This document shows positions 14,680 through 22,604 of a stretch of 64,000 nucleotides of DNA, one piece after another; the first letter of the stretch is position 1; every line of letters starts with the position of its first letter. A program made the translations under genes and the position numbers. Location of the stretch: NCBI GenBank assembly GCA_025360785.1, contig JANYBN010000014.1:33704-97703 (forward strand), given 5' to 3'. Below the pieces are notes generated by a model. It had not been told where the DNA came from. It did no database searches and worked only from the letters and a program-made list of their open reading frames with translations. Source of the stretch: Geobacter sp. Its GTDB lineage: Bacteria; Desulfobacterota; Desulfuromonadia; Geobacterales; Pseudopelobacteraceae.

Positions 14680-15777
14680 CTACATGGGGGCAGGACGGCC
14701 AAAATAATATCCTTGGGCGAGTTCAAATCCGATAGTTTTGCAAGTTTCAGCCTCCTCACGACTATCAATACCTTCAGCCAGCGTACGAATACCGGCATCA
14801 TGTGCCATCTTTACCAGAGTTTCCACTATGGAACGCGAGATTTCCGAACGTTGCTGGATGTTCTTAATAAGTGCGATATCAAACTTGACAATGTCTGGAA
14901 CCGAGTCAAGCAACTCGACAAGCCGTGACTGACCTGCTCCAAAATCATCATAAACAAGCAACATATCCAGTTCATTCAGCATTGATCTCAGTTTTTTCAT
15001 CATTTCAACATTGGTGACCGTGTTCTCATGGAGTTCCATCCCCAGTTTCAAATCCGGTACAGACTGTCTAAGCTTTTTCAAGGATTTGCCCAAGCATTCA
15101 ATATCCATCTCTTCCGGCAGAGTATTAAAGAGGATCAGCTCCTTCACCCCTAGTTGTGCAGCGTATTCAAGCGCTGTATTTCTGAACAGCTCACTCAATT
15201 CGATCTGCCTTCCAATCCGTCGGGAAATCTGGAACAACTGTGAGGGACTTTTCGGAAGGCCATCATAGTCAATTCTTCCCAGGATCTCGTACCCTATTAA
15301 AGCACCGTCAGAGAGAGAAATCAGTGGCTGAAAATGTGGTACAACCGCTTTCAGGTCGAGCATCCGTTCTAGATTTTCTGCCTCCGGATTAATTATCTGA
15401 GTACATTCCGAATCATCGATCTGCTCCACAACATCGAACCTGATTCCGCCAATTGTGATATAGTCGCCATGATTAAGAAGATGATTTTCAGTCAAACGCC
15501 TGCCGTTGACAAAAGTACCGTTGGTACTGCCGCAATCCTTGATCCTCCAGCCGTCAAAAGCTTCGAGTATTTCGGCATGCTTTCGAGAGGCCTCCTCCGC
15601 AGCCACAAGAAGGCTTGATCCTTCCTTCCGTCCAATGACAAATGGCGAATGTTCAATAGGAATTACCCACAAACTTCCATCTTGAGATTTCCTCTCAAGC
15701 CTAAGCGGGATCGTGTTTCCGGCTGAAATCATTAATTCTTTCCCAAGGCAAAAGCCAACATAATTACAGAGAAACAA
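14680..15777 (-). CDS. FHA-EAL fusion protein (possible c-di-GMP phosphodiesterase or sensor)
   Basis: A 365-residue cytoplasmic fusion. Residues about 25-115 are an FHA domain (PFVIGRKEGSS, SRKHAEI, GSTNGTFVNGRRL) that would bind phosphothreonine. Residues about 130-365 are an EAL domain with the signature altered to EIL in GYEILGR. The downstream residues look kept: the Asn in FNTLPEEM, Glu in GMELHENTV, the Asp pair in YDDFGAGQS, Lys in VKFDIAL, Glu in TLAEGIDS and QGYYFGRP. It may therefore still hydrolyse c-di-GMP or at least bind it, with activity set by phosphoprotein binding. Divergent from the kinase gene at 16000, with a 222-bp shared upstream region. Domain calls are secure; activity is not. 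The start codon is uncertain: an internal ATG 45 bases in gives MISAGNTIPL. Confidence 0.88.
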   Translation of the reverse strand: MFLCNYVGFCLGKELMISAGNTIPLRLERKSQDGSLWVIPIEHSPFVIGRKEGSSLLVAAEEASRKHAEILEAFDGWRIKDCGSTNGTFVNGRRLTENHLLNHGDYITIGGIRFDVVEQIDDSECTQIINPEAENLERMLDLKAVVPHFQPLISLSDGALIGYEILGRIDYDGLPKSPSQLFQISRRIGRQIELSELFRNTALEYAAQLGVKELILFNTLPEEMDIECLGKSLKKLRQSVPDLKLGMELHENTVTNVEMMKKLRSMLNELDMLLVYDDFGAGQSRLVELLDSVPDIVKFDIALIKNIQQRSEISRSIVETLVKMAHDAGIRTLAEGIDSREEAETCKTIGFELAQGYYFGRPAPM

Positions 15778-15999
15778 ACAAAAGTATCGTGGCTCATATA
15801 CCGAGTTAAAAGCTATTTAAGGAATAGTGAATTCCCTTTTGAGTAAAATAAAAAATACACCTCGGGTATAGGTAGTGTCAAGATATCATAACAAGCTCTA
15901 ACGGTGTGTGAATTAGAGGGGGAAGCCATCTACCTTCAATAATAGCTTTACCCCGTAATATAAAATTGATAATATTTTATTAGAGTTGGAGATTAATCT
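15778..15999. promoter_or_regulatory. Divergent intergenic region between FHA-EAL and Ser/Thr kinase genes
   Basis: This 222-bp AT-rich gap must hold promoters for both directions. Visible items are the hairpin CTCTAA-N11-TTAGAG (15896-15918) and a TTGATA/TAATAT-like run just before the kinase ribosome site TTGGAG. I see no ORF or recognisable riboswitch in it. Confidence 0.4.
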
Positions 16000-16896
16000 A
16001 TGAATACAATAGCATCTGTTGACCTATCACAATATATTGGTGCAAATATCGGCACTGTTACTCTGGTCAAATTATTGGGCCGCGGAGCTATGGGCGCAGT
16101 GTTTATTGGGTATCAGGCTACTCTCAAGCGCCAGGTTGCAGTTAAAATCCTCCCCAAAGCACTTGCGAGCAGCACAAGAGCCCAGCAGATGTTTCGCGAT
16201 GAAGCTGAGACGGTCGGGATACTTACCCATCCAAATATTGTGCCTGTATACGAGATGGGAGAGACCGACGATTTCTTTTTTCAAGTCATGCAACTGGTTG
16301 TTGGCCATGATCTGAGAACTATTATTGGCAAGGCACGCAAACATCCGGTTCCAACCAAGCGAATCCTTCCGGTATTGGAAACAATCCGGTATATCTGCCA
16401 GATGCTTGATGCCCTCGGATATGCTCATGAAGAAGGTGTTTACCATCAGGACATCAAGCCGGCAAACATTCTTGTTGATGACCGTTTCAAACGTCTCCTT
16501 GTGGCCGATTTTGGCATAGCCCGAACTGTTTGGGCTGAATACAGTTCAACATCGATGCTTGTCGGGACCCCAACATACATGTCCCCCGAACAGGCTGCCT
16601 GCGCTGCAATTGATGGCCGAACCGATATCTACTCCGTTGGCGTTATGCTCATGGAGATGACAGCCGGTTTTTTGCCGATGCATAAAGAACCGGTTGCAGA
16701 TCTGATCAAACGCAAGAAAACCGAGCCGGACACTTTTTTTACCGCCAGGCCATCTGAAATTAATCACACTATAAACTGCGAGCTTGAGGCAATAATTTTA
16801 AAGGCAATTGAGCCGCACCCTAATAATCGTTTTACCGATTGCCTGGAGTTTAAAACCGTGCTCGAAGCTTATGTTAGCAAGAGTGGCTTGAATTAG
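16000..16896 (+). CDS. Ser/Thr protein kinase, soluble Hanks type (non-RD)
   Basis: A 298-residue eukaryote-like kinase with almost nothing outside the catalytic domain and no membrane segment, unlike PknB-type receptors. Seen motifs: glycine loop GRGAMGAV (27-34), ATP lysine in VAVKIL (Lys49), catalytic loop YHQDIKPANIL, VADFGIAR, the activation segment GTPTYMSPEQA and DIYSVGVMLMEMTAG. The catalytic HRD arginine is replaced by Gln (HQD), so it is a non-RD kinase and may not depend on activation-loop phosphorylation. It stands before a 721-residue unknown and a PP2C phosphatase in one plus-strand operon, opposite two FHA proteins that are natural readers of its product. Ribosome site TTGGAG lies nine bases before ATG. 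Confidence 0.95.
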   Translation: MNTIASVDLSQYIGANIGTVTLVKLLGRGAMGAVFIGYQATLKRQVAVKILPKALASSTRAQQMFRDEAETVGILTHPNIVPVYEMGETDDFFFQVMQLVVGHDLRTIIGKARKHPVPTKRILPVLETIRYICQMLDALGYAHEEGVYHQDIKPANILVDDRFKRLLVADFGIARTVWAEYSSTSMLVGTPTYMSPEQAACAAIDGRTDIYSVGVMLMEMTAGFLPMHKEPVADLIKRKKTEPDTFFTARPSEINHTINCELEAIILKAIEPHPNNRFTDCLEFKTVLEAYVSKSGLN

Positions 16897-16936
16897 CCGG
16901 TTTGTCATTTTGTTGAATACAGGGATTTAACTTGAT

Positions 16937-19102
16937 ATGTCAGAAATTGCTATCGATTTAAAGCAGGCTTTGCTGGTTGCCAGGGCATTCAACCTGGCAT
17001 TCAATAATGCTTTTATGTATGGGGGAAGCCACCAGACTACCAAAGATAGTGCTGCAACTTTTTTTCATGTTTTGCAGCCCATGCTTGACATTGTAAGCAT
17101 TATCTCTGTAAGCGCAGAAAAGGACTCTATTTTTTTTGAAAATCATTGTGTGGACAAGCTGGTTAGCGTTCAGCGAATCAACAATCGGTTCAAAAAGACT
17201 GGAGTCCAATCCATCAGCTTTGACAAGGAAGCTTCCCAGGAAAGTGCTCTGGGATTGTTTTACATAATGGGGTCGTTATCTGATTTTCAGAGCGTCGATT
17301 CAATGCAGGCTTACATTACTAATGAGCGTCTTTCGGGATTAAGAATCAATTATGTCGTTTATCAGAAAATCACTATTGACGACGCCATCGTCAATAAAAC
17401 TACCCTTTCGGAAACTCAGCTGCTGCTTAGCGCTCAGCAGAGCCTTGGTACCGGGTCTTATTTTCAGGCTGATCAAGCTGGAATCCTCAGGAAATTTTCG
17501 GAAATGTTGTCTCTGCGTAATTCCGCAGATGAAAATGAGGTTTCAGGAACAGGAGTTGCCAACACTTCCAGTTTATTTCAAGCCGAATATGACAAATTCA
17601 TATCAACTCAAATAAAGTCCTTCAATAATCAACTCAATTCAACGGAGGAATACGAAGATGGAACCAGCCTTACTCCTGCTGAAATGCTTGAATCAATCTA
17701 TAAGCTTAAAGAAAGTGCTCTTGAAGATCTCAAGCTTAAAAGAGAAACAGGAAAGCTGACTTCTACTGAAGAACTTGCCATAACCGAAATAAATCAGATT
17801 AGCTACCAGGTTATTGTGCGGCTGATCAAGGAAGAATACAGAAACGACCGAAAGATTTCCGTCAAGAGACTGGCCCAGATTATTCGGCGTATGCTGCCTG
17901 ATATCAAAGAGTTGAAGTATCTGCTGCCACAGCTTAAAGATGGCCTTTTTGCTGAAGGGATGTCGCCTTCCGATTACTTGTCACTGGTAAAAGAGCTGAA
18001 CAAAGAACTCGACAGTGATGGTTTGATTCAGATTTTGATTGAGGCATCTGACCAGATCGGACTCTCCTTCAATGAATTACTTGAAGGGATCAAGGAATCC
18101 CCTGAAGAAGCGGCCAAGCTTATCGTTCTAGCTGCGGAAATCAAAAAGGGGGGCGTCACTGCTGATGACGAACAGATGTCGGCAGTTTTGAGCGATTACA
18201 TCGAAAAAGTGAGTCGAGCCCTGGCGCTACAGTCACCTGAAGCGGTAGCCCCCGGTGGCGGGATGATGCTTAAAACCGCTGTCACAAGAATCGAGCGGGA
18301 AATTCTTGACCGGTTGAAAGCACAGAATGTCGGCGTCAACACGGTTTCTGAAGTGGCGCAAAAGCTGGCAAACCAGTTCACCGAAACTGTTTCTGTTTTA
18401 AAAGGAGATTGGGTCAGAACTAACGTCAATAGTTCTAAAAAGCCGGATGAGGAAACGCTGCTGTCGATAATTGAGCAAATTGCCGAACATGGGCAGGGGG
18501 GTGATGGCGTTACGGCGGAGATCCGGGCAATTCTGATTGCCAATGGTTTTACTACCGAGACGATTGATAATATTGTCAAAAAAGCGCAACTGCGTGCCGT
18601 TGCGGCAATAACTCATAAAATAGAAATCCCGGAAGGCGCCTATAATGCCTCGACCATGGTCTTTTTTATCAATCTTGAAATCAAGCGCAACTGCCGCTAC
18701 AACTCGCCATTTTCCACTATTCTTGTCACGTATGAAAAAATAATCGATCTACAGAAGGGCACTATTATTGATGAGACACCGGACATACATATTCAGTTGA
18801 CCAACCAGGCCCTGAACATATTGAAAGATATGAAGCGAGATCTGGACGTGGTTGGAATTTGTACCATAAACAATATAAGCATCCCGCTTATGGTGCTGCC
18901 TATGACAGAAATGACCGGAGCGCTTTTTGTAAAAAAGAGGATTTACAAAGACTTCCCACAGCATGAATTTATTGTTAACGGCATTGTAGTTCACGTCGAT
19001 CCGGTGGTTACGGTGTCACACTTTGACAGAAATCTGACAACCGACAAAATCACCTACTTGAAGGCTATTTATCAGCTTCATTGTCAACCAAAACTGCAAT
19101 AG
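16937..19102 (+). CDS. Unknown signalling protein: shared N-terminal domain plus decayed GGDEF-like C terminus
   Basis: I do not recognise this 721-residue protein as a named family. Residues about 5-150 match the N-terminal pattern of the proteins at 56037 and 58202 (an Ala/Asn helix, HQ/HP about 30 residues in, then FFENHCVDKLVSV and RFKKTGVQSISFDKEAS). The middle (about 220-560) is helical and charged. The last 150 residues read like a degenerate GGDEF domain: VFFINLEIKRNCRYNSPFST matches the first helix and strand, and the signature loop is replaced by NNISIPLMVLPMTEMTGALF. No catalytic residues remain, so it cannot be a cyclase. It lies 40 bp after the kinase gene and 6 bp before the phosphatase and may be the kinase substrate or scaffold. 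Confidence 0.75.
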   Translation: MSEIAIDLKQALLVARAFNLAFNNAFMYGGSHQTTKDSAATFFHVLQPMLDIVSIISVSAEKDSIFFENHCVDKLVSVQRINNRFKKTGVQSISFDKEASQESALGLFYIMGSLSDFQSVDSMQAYITNERLSGLRINYVVYQKITIDDAIVNKTTLSETQLLLSAQQSLGTGSYFQADQAGILRKFSEMLSLRNSADENEVSGTGVANTSSLFQAEYDKFISTQIKSFNNQLNSTEEYEDGTSLTPAEMLESIYKLKESALEDLKLKRETGKLTSTEELAITEINQISYQVIVRLIKEEYRNDRKISVKRLAQIIRRMLPDIKELKYLLPQLKDGLFAEGMSPSDYLSLVKELNKELDSDGLIQILIEASDQIGLSFNELLEGIKESPEEAAKLIVLAAEIKKGGVTADDEQMSAVLSDYIEKVSRALALQSPEAVAPGGGMMLKTAVTRIEREILDRLKAQNVGVNTVSEVAQKLANQFTETVSVLKGDWVRTNVNSSKKPDEETLLSIIEQIAEHGQGGDGVTAEIRAILIANGFTTETIDNIVKKAQLRAVAAITHKIEIPEGAYNASTMVFFINLEIKRNCRYNSPFSTILVTYEKIIDLQKGTIIDETPDIHIQLTNQALNILKDMKRDLDVVGICTINNISIPLMVLPMTEMTGALFVKKRIYKDFPQHEFIVNGIVVHVDPVVTVSHFDRNLTTDKITYLKAIYQLHCQPKLQ

Positions 19103-19108
19103 AATTAT

Positions 19109-19873
19109 ATGACCTCCGCCCACGCCACCCATCCCGGCCTTGTCCGTAAGAATAACGAAGATTACATCCACACCGATGACAACCTTGGTATTTACCTGCT
19201 TGCCGACGGCATTGGCGGTCATAATGCCGGCGAAGTGGCAAGCGCCCTGGCCGTTGAAGCTGTCTATGCAGTATTGCGTTCAAATATAGCGCATACTGCA
19301 GTTGATGGATATTTTGAACTTATGGTTCATGCCATGCACGCCGCTCATTGGGAGATAAACAGCAAAGCACTGACAAGCTTGTCGTTTGCGAGGATGGGAA
19401 CAACTCTGGTTGTTGCAGTTTTACGTGAGAACAAGGCATATATCGCACATGCCGGAGACAGTCGCTGTTATTTGTTTCTGAATGGACACCACCCCCACCA
19501 TGACCCTCATTTTATGCCACTTGAAGATAATCAATTCAAGCGACTAACCCACGACCACACCGTTGGCGATCATCAGCTGGCAAACGGCATTTCAATTGGC
19601 CAGATTCCAAAGAGACAATTTCACACCCTAACCCAGTCAGTCGGGTGCGGAGATCCGCCGTACCCTGATTTCATAACTGCTGAACTAAAGAAAGGCGATT
19701 TGCTCCTGATCTGTTCCGACGGCCTGACCGATATGCTGACTGACGCTGAAATCGAAGCTATTCTTGCAAATAAAGACGCCTGCCTGGACACGCTTACCGC
19801 AAATCTTATTGATGCCGCCAATGCAAACGGCGGCAGGGATAATATCTCCGTAGTATTGATAACATCGCCCTAA
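19109..19873 (+). CDS. PP2C-family Ser/Thr protein phosphatase
   Basis: A 254-residue cytoplasmic PPM phosphatase that would reverse the phosphorylation made by the kinase in the same operon. Metal-binding and catalytic motifs are complete: VRKNNEDYI, LLADGIGGHNAGEVAS, GTTLVVAVL, YIAHAGDSRCYLF, LTHDHTVGDHQL, LLICSDGLTDML and GGRDNISVV. Between the strands is a short His-rich loop (NGHHPHHDPHF), unusual for the family. It starts 6 bp after the 721-residue gene, so these three proteins are made together. Pairing of a Hanks kinase with a PP2C phosphatase is a common bacterial arrangement; the shared target here is inferred. Confidence 0.95.
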   Translation: MTSAHATHPGLVRKNNEDYIHTDDNLGIYLLADGIGGHNAGEVASALAVEAVYAVLRSNIAHTAVDGYFELMVHAMHAAHWEINSKALTSLSFARMGTTLVVAVLRENKAYIAHAGDSRCYLFLNGHHPHHDPHFMPLEDNQFKRLTHDHTVGDHQLANGISIGQIPKRQFHTLTQSVGCGDPPYPDFITAELKKGDLLLICSDGLTDMLTDAEIEAILANKDACLDTLTANLIDAANANGGRDNISVVLITSP

Positions 19874-19960
19874 ACAGGAACCGATCCAATTCTCACGCGA
19901 CTATACAACGAAAAACTTTCAAGATAATTTTTTGGATTATGGTTTTAATGAAACGCACTT

Positions 19961-20011
19961 ATGGGGCAGGTTTCCGATCTGGGGCTGTCTACAGAGATGC
20001 TGTCAGTATAA
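19961..20011 (+). pseudogene. Duplicated 3' end of the M16 peptidase gene (remnant)
   Basis: This 51-bp stretch matches the last 17 codons of the M16 gene (13278-13328) at 44 of 51 bases by my count and keeps the frame and stop: MGQVSDLGLSTEMLSV against MGQVADLGLSVQMLAV. Bases before it are not alike and hold stops in that frame, so only the tail was copied or retained. It sits between the PP2C gene and the DUF1003 gene. It is a trace of duplication or recombination, not a gene. Confidence 0.75.
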
Positions 20012-20037
20012 TAAACATTCTTTTGAGCTTTCCGCTC

Positions 20038-20526
20038 CTACAACTCACGGCCATTTTCAGACATATCCCCGCCCGCATTGTTACCGAGTACCCCCTCAAG
20101 CAGCAAGTGAAGGTCGGCTATGGCGATATTCTGTGCGTCAAGGGTCTCCATTATCGCCCGTATCTCCAACTCCGCCTTCAGGTTTATTTCGTAATCATTA
20201 TGGGCCTCTAAACGATCCCTGGCAGCCTGCCGGTTCTGACTCATCATGATCATCGGTGCTGTATATGCGGCCTGAAGCGAAAGTACAAGGTTCATGAGGA
20301 TGAATGGATACGGATCCCAATGCCGCATCCATGCGGTAACGTTGAGGATCGCCCAGATACCCAGCAATGAGGATTGACCTATGATAAATCCCCATGAACC
20401 GACCCTCGCAACTACCCAGTCTGCAGCACGCTGACCGAAAGTCAGCTGCTCACTTATCACCTCATTGATGTTTTTTACCGGAGCGTGGTCATGTCGATAG
20501 GGCTGAGGAAATTTGGGCTTTGTCAT
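20038..20526 (-). CDS. DUF1003-family membrane protein
   Basis: A 162-residue protein of the DUF1003 family, whose function is unknown. It has a short hydrophilic N terminus, two membrane helices (WGFIIGQSSLLGIWAILN and YPFILMNLVLSLQAAYTAPMIMM) and a charged tail beginning SQNRQAARDRLEAHNDYEINLKAE, the most conserved part of the family. The C-terminal segment is helical and acidic. Its start overlaps the stop of the DUF2127 gene by four bases, so the two are translationally coupled and may act together in the inner membrane. Family by motif; role not known. Confidence 0.88.
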   Translation of the reverse strand: MTKPKFPQPYRHDHAPVKNINEVISEQLTFGQRAADWVVARVGSWGFIIGQSSLLGIWAILNVTAWMRHWDPYPFILMNLVLSLQAAYTAPMIMMSQNRQAARDRLEAHNDYEINLKAELEIRAIMETLDAQNIAIADLHLLLEGVLGNNAGGDMSENGREL

Positions 20527-21011
20527 TGATTCCTCCTTGAATTCAAATCATTCCCGCCATTCCTGATCAGGACAAACAGCAGGTAGGACACCACGCCGAT
20601 GTTAACAAAGAGCACGGTGACTCTTGGCCAGGTTACATGCTGAGCGACCTCGTATATTTCAACCGGGATATATATACCGCCGGTCAGGATCGCGAACCAC
20701 TCTGCCCACCTCTTTCTCAACCATAAGCCGAAGGCTTCAATAAATCTGACGATCGAATAGAAAGCCGCAGCTATTGCCAGATTCCGGAGTTTTGAGTCGT
20801 TTATGCGTTCAGCAAAATCCAGAAATATTCGCGGATAGTGGCTGGCAGGATTAAGGTGAATGTGCTCAACAAGTCTCACGGCTGCTTCGTGAATGTCTTT
20901 ATGAATAAATGTCAGCAGCTCGAAACCCACCAGAAGGACCAGTAACCCTTTGGCGCCTTCAAAGAGTGCAACGACGTGGAGACCTCGTGAGTGTGTTTTT
21001 TTGCCGGTCAT
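20523..21011 (-). CDS. DUF2127-family membrane protein
   Basis: A 162-residue inner-membrane protein with about four hydrophobic segments. The N-terminal GLHVVALFEGAKGLLVLLVG and central SIVRFIEAFGLWLRKRWAEWFA match the DUF2127 family of unknown function. The rest includes a periplasmic-sized loop between helices one and two (HKDIHEAAVRLVEHIHLNP). It ends inside the start of the DUF1003 gene and begins four bases after the znuB stop on the same strand, so it may be read through from the zinc operon. No metal motif links it to zinc transport. Confidence 0.85.
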   Translation of the reverse strand: MTGKKTHSRGLHVVALFEGAKGLLVLLVGFELLTFIHKDIHEAAVRLVEHIHLNPASHYPRIFLDFAERINDSKLRNLAIAAAFYSIVRFIEAFGLWLRKRWAEWFAILTGGIYIPVEIYEVAQHVTWPRVTVLFVNIGVVSYLLFVLIRNGGNDLNSRRNQ

Positions 21012-21015
21012 AATT

Positions 21016-21849
21016 TCAGTTACTGTTCTTGGGGTAGATAATCCGGCGGGTTACACATGCTGCGGCAAAAAAGAGCAGATTTACCATGACAATGGAGGCG
21101 CTGGCGGGAAGGTTGGACATGATCGAAATAACAATTCCGATTATCACTGAACTGCAACCCTGAAGCGCTGCCAGGATGATGCATGCCTTGAAGCCGCGCG
21201 CCAGTTGCAGGGCTCCCGCAGCCGGAACGATCAGCAGCGACGAGATCAGCATGATGCCGACCAGTTTCATCGCCAGTACAACGGACAGTGCGGTCAACAG
21301 CACCAGAATCGAATTAATGAATGAGGTGTGGATTCCGGAAACTTTTGCCAGCTCATCGCTGAACGAAATGGCGAACAGTTCGTGATAGTAGAGCGTCACC
21401 AGCAGCATAACCCCGAGACAGAGCAGCGCCGCAATTACCACCTCTTCACTGCGTATTGAGAGAATGTTGCCGAACAGGAAGCTTAGCAGATCAACATTGT
21501 ATCCCCCACCCACGCTGGCCAGGATAATACCGGCCGAAATCCCGAGAGCCGATACCAGACCGATGGCGGTATCACCGCTCAACCTCCCTTTCTCGGTTAA
21601 TTTGAGAATACCCAGAGACGCGAGCAGCACAATCGGCATAGTCACCAGCAGTGACATGGCTGAATAGAGCTTAAGCGCCAGGGCGATGGCGGTGCTGCCG
21701 AAGGTGACATGCGCCAGACCGTCGCCGATCAATGATAAACGACGCAGTACCAGAAAGACACCCAGCACCGAGCAGAGCAGGGCTATCAGTGTGCCGGCCA
21801 GCAGAGCCCGTTGAATGAAGCCGTATGAAAGGATTTCGAGTATATTCAT
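21016..21849 (-). CDS. znuB: Zinc ABC transporter permease
   Basis: The membrane component of a high-affinity zinc (or manganese) importer of the ABC-3 family. The 277-residue protein has about eight hydrophobic segments and the family stretch GDGLAHVTFGSTAIALAL, the coupling region for the ATPase. The track ORF begins upstream inside znuC. I use the ATG at 21849, two bases after the znuC stop, giving MNILEILSYGFIQRAL, the normal beginning for the family. It is the third gene of the znuA-znuC-znuB operon. Zinc specificity rests on the His-rich partner ZnuA. Confidence 0.92.
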   Translation of the reverse strand: MNILEILSYGFIQRALLAGTLIALLCSVLGVFLVLRRLSLIGDGLAHVTFGSTAIALALKLYSAMSLLVTMPIVLLASLGILKLTEKGRLSGDTAIGLVSALGISAGIILASVGGGYNVDLLSFLFGNILSIRSEEVVIAALLCLGVMLLVTLYYHELFAISFSDELAKVSGIHTSFINSILVLLTALSVVLAMKLVGIMLISSLLIVPAAGALQLARGFKACIILAALQGCSSVIIGIVISIMSNLPASASIVMVNLLFFAAACVTRRIIYPKNSN

Positions 21850-21851
21850 GG

Positions 21852-22604
21852 TTAGTGTCGGTGGCACATCAGATGTTGTGAGTGTTCGCCAAACAGCGAA
21901 GACATCTCCGGTGAGCAGCAAAATTCATCAAAACTGCCGTAGAAAAGAAGCTTTTTATCAAGATAAAGCATTTTCGAAGCATACTCTCCAATAACGCCAC
22001 TGTCATGCGTTACCAGCAGAACCGTAACACCCCGCGAGCGGTTTATATCGGCGATCATAGCATAAAAACGCCCCCTGGTTTCCGGGTCAAGGGCGGCGGT
22101 CGGTTCGTCCAGCACGAGCAGTTCCGGATCATTGACGATGGCGCGGGCAAGCAAAACCCGCTGAAGCTGGCCACCAGACAGTTCACCTATCAGTTTATGT
22201 TTAAGGTCTGAAATACCTAATTCATCTAGTATCACGCCTATCTTGTCATGATCGGCACGATTGAGTCGTTTGGGAAAGCGCTTGAGACTCAACAGGCCAA
22301 GACCGACCGTTTCATGCACCGTAGCAGGAAAAACCGGATTGACTAGATGCAGGCTTTGCGGCAGGTAGCCAAGCTTGTGCCAGTCCCGGAAATCTGACAG
22401 TGGCGTGCCGAACAGTGACGCTGACCCCTTGTTTATGGTGACCAGGCCGAGCAGCGCCTTGATCAGAGTACTCTTGCCGGAACCGTTAGGCCCCACGATA
22501 CCGACATAGTCTCCGCGCTCAACCTGAAAGGAAACATCCTCAAGCACCCTCCCCTCGCGGTAACTGCACGACAGCAGCTCTGTTGAAACTATTTTTCCCG
22601 GCAT
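21852..22604 (-). CDS. znuC: Zinc ABC transporter ATP-binding protein
   Basis: The cytoplasmic ATPase that drives the ZnuB permease. All ABC motifs are present in 250 residues: Walker A GPNGSGKSTL (about 37-46), Q-loop LGYLPQSLHLVNP, signature LSGGQLQRVLLARA, Walker B LLVLDEPTAALD and the switch His in LLVTHDSG. The C terminus ends in a short His tail (HSQHLMCHRH). It overlaps the end of znuA by 16 bases and stops two bases before znuB, so the three subunits are tightly coupled. Confidence 0.95.
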   Translation of the reverse strand: MPGKIVSTELLSCSYREGRVLEDVSFQVERGDYVGIVGPNGSGKSTLIKALLGLVTINKGSASLFGTPLSDFRDWHKLGYLPQSLHLVNPVFPATVHETVGLGLLSLKRFPKRLNRADHDKIGVILDELGISDLKHKLIGELSGGQLQRVLLARAIVNDPELLVLDEPTAALDPETRGRFYAMIADINRSRGVTVLLVTHDSGVIGEYASKMLYLDKKLLFYGSFDEFCCSPEMSSLFGEHSQHLMCHRH

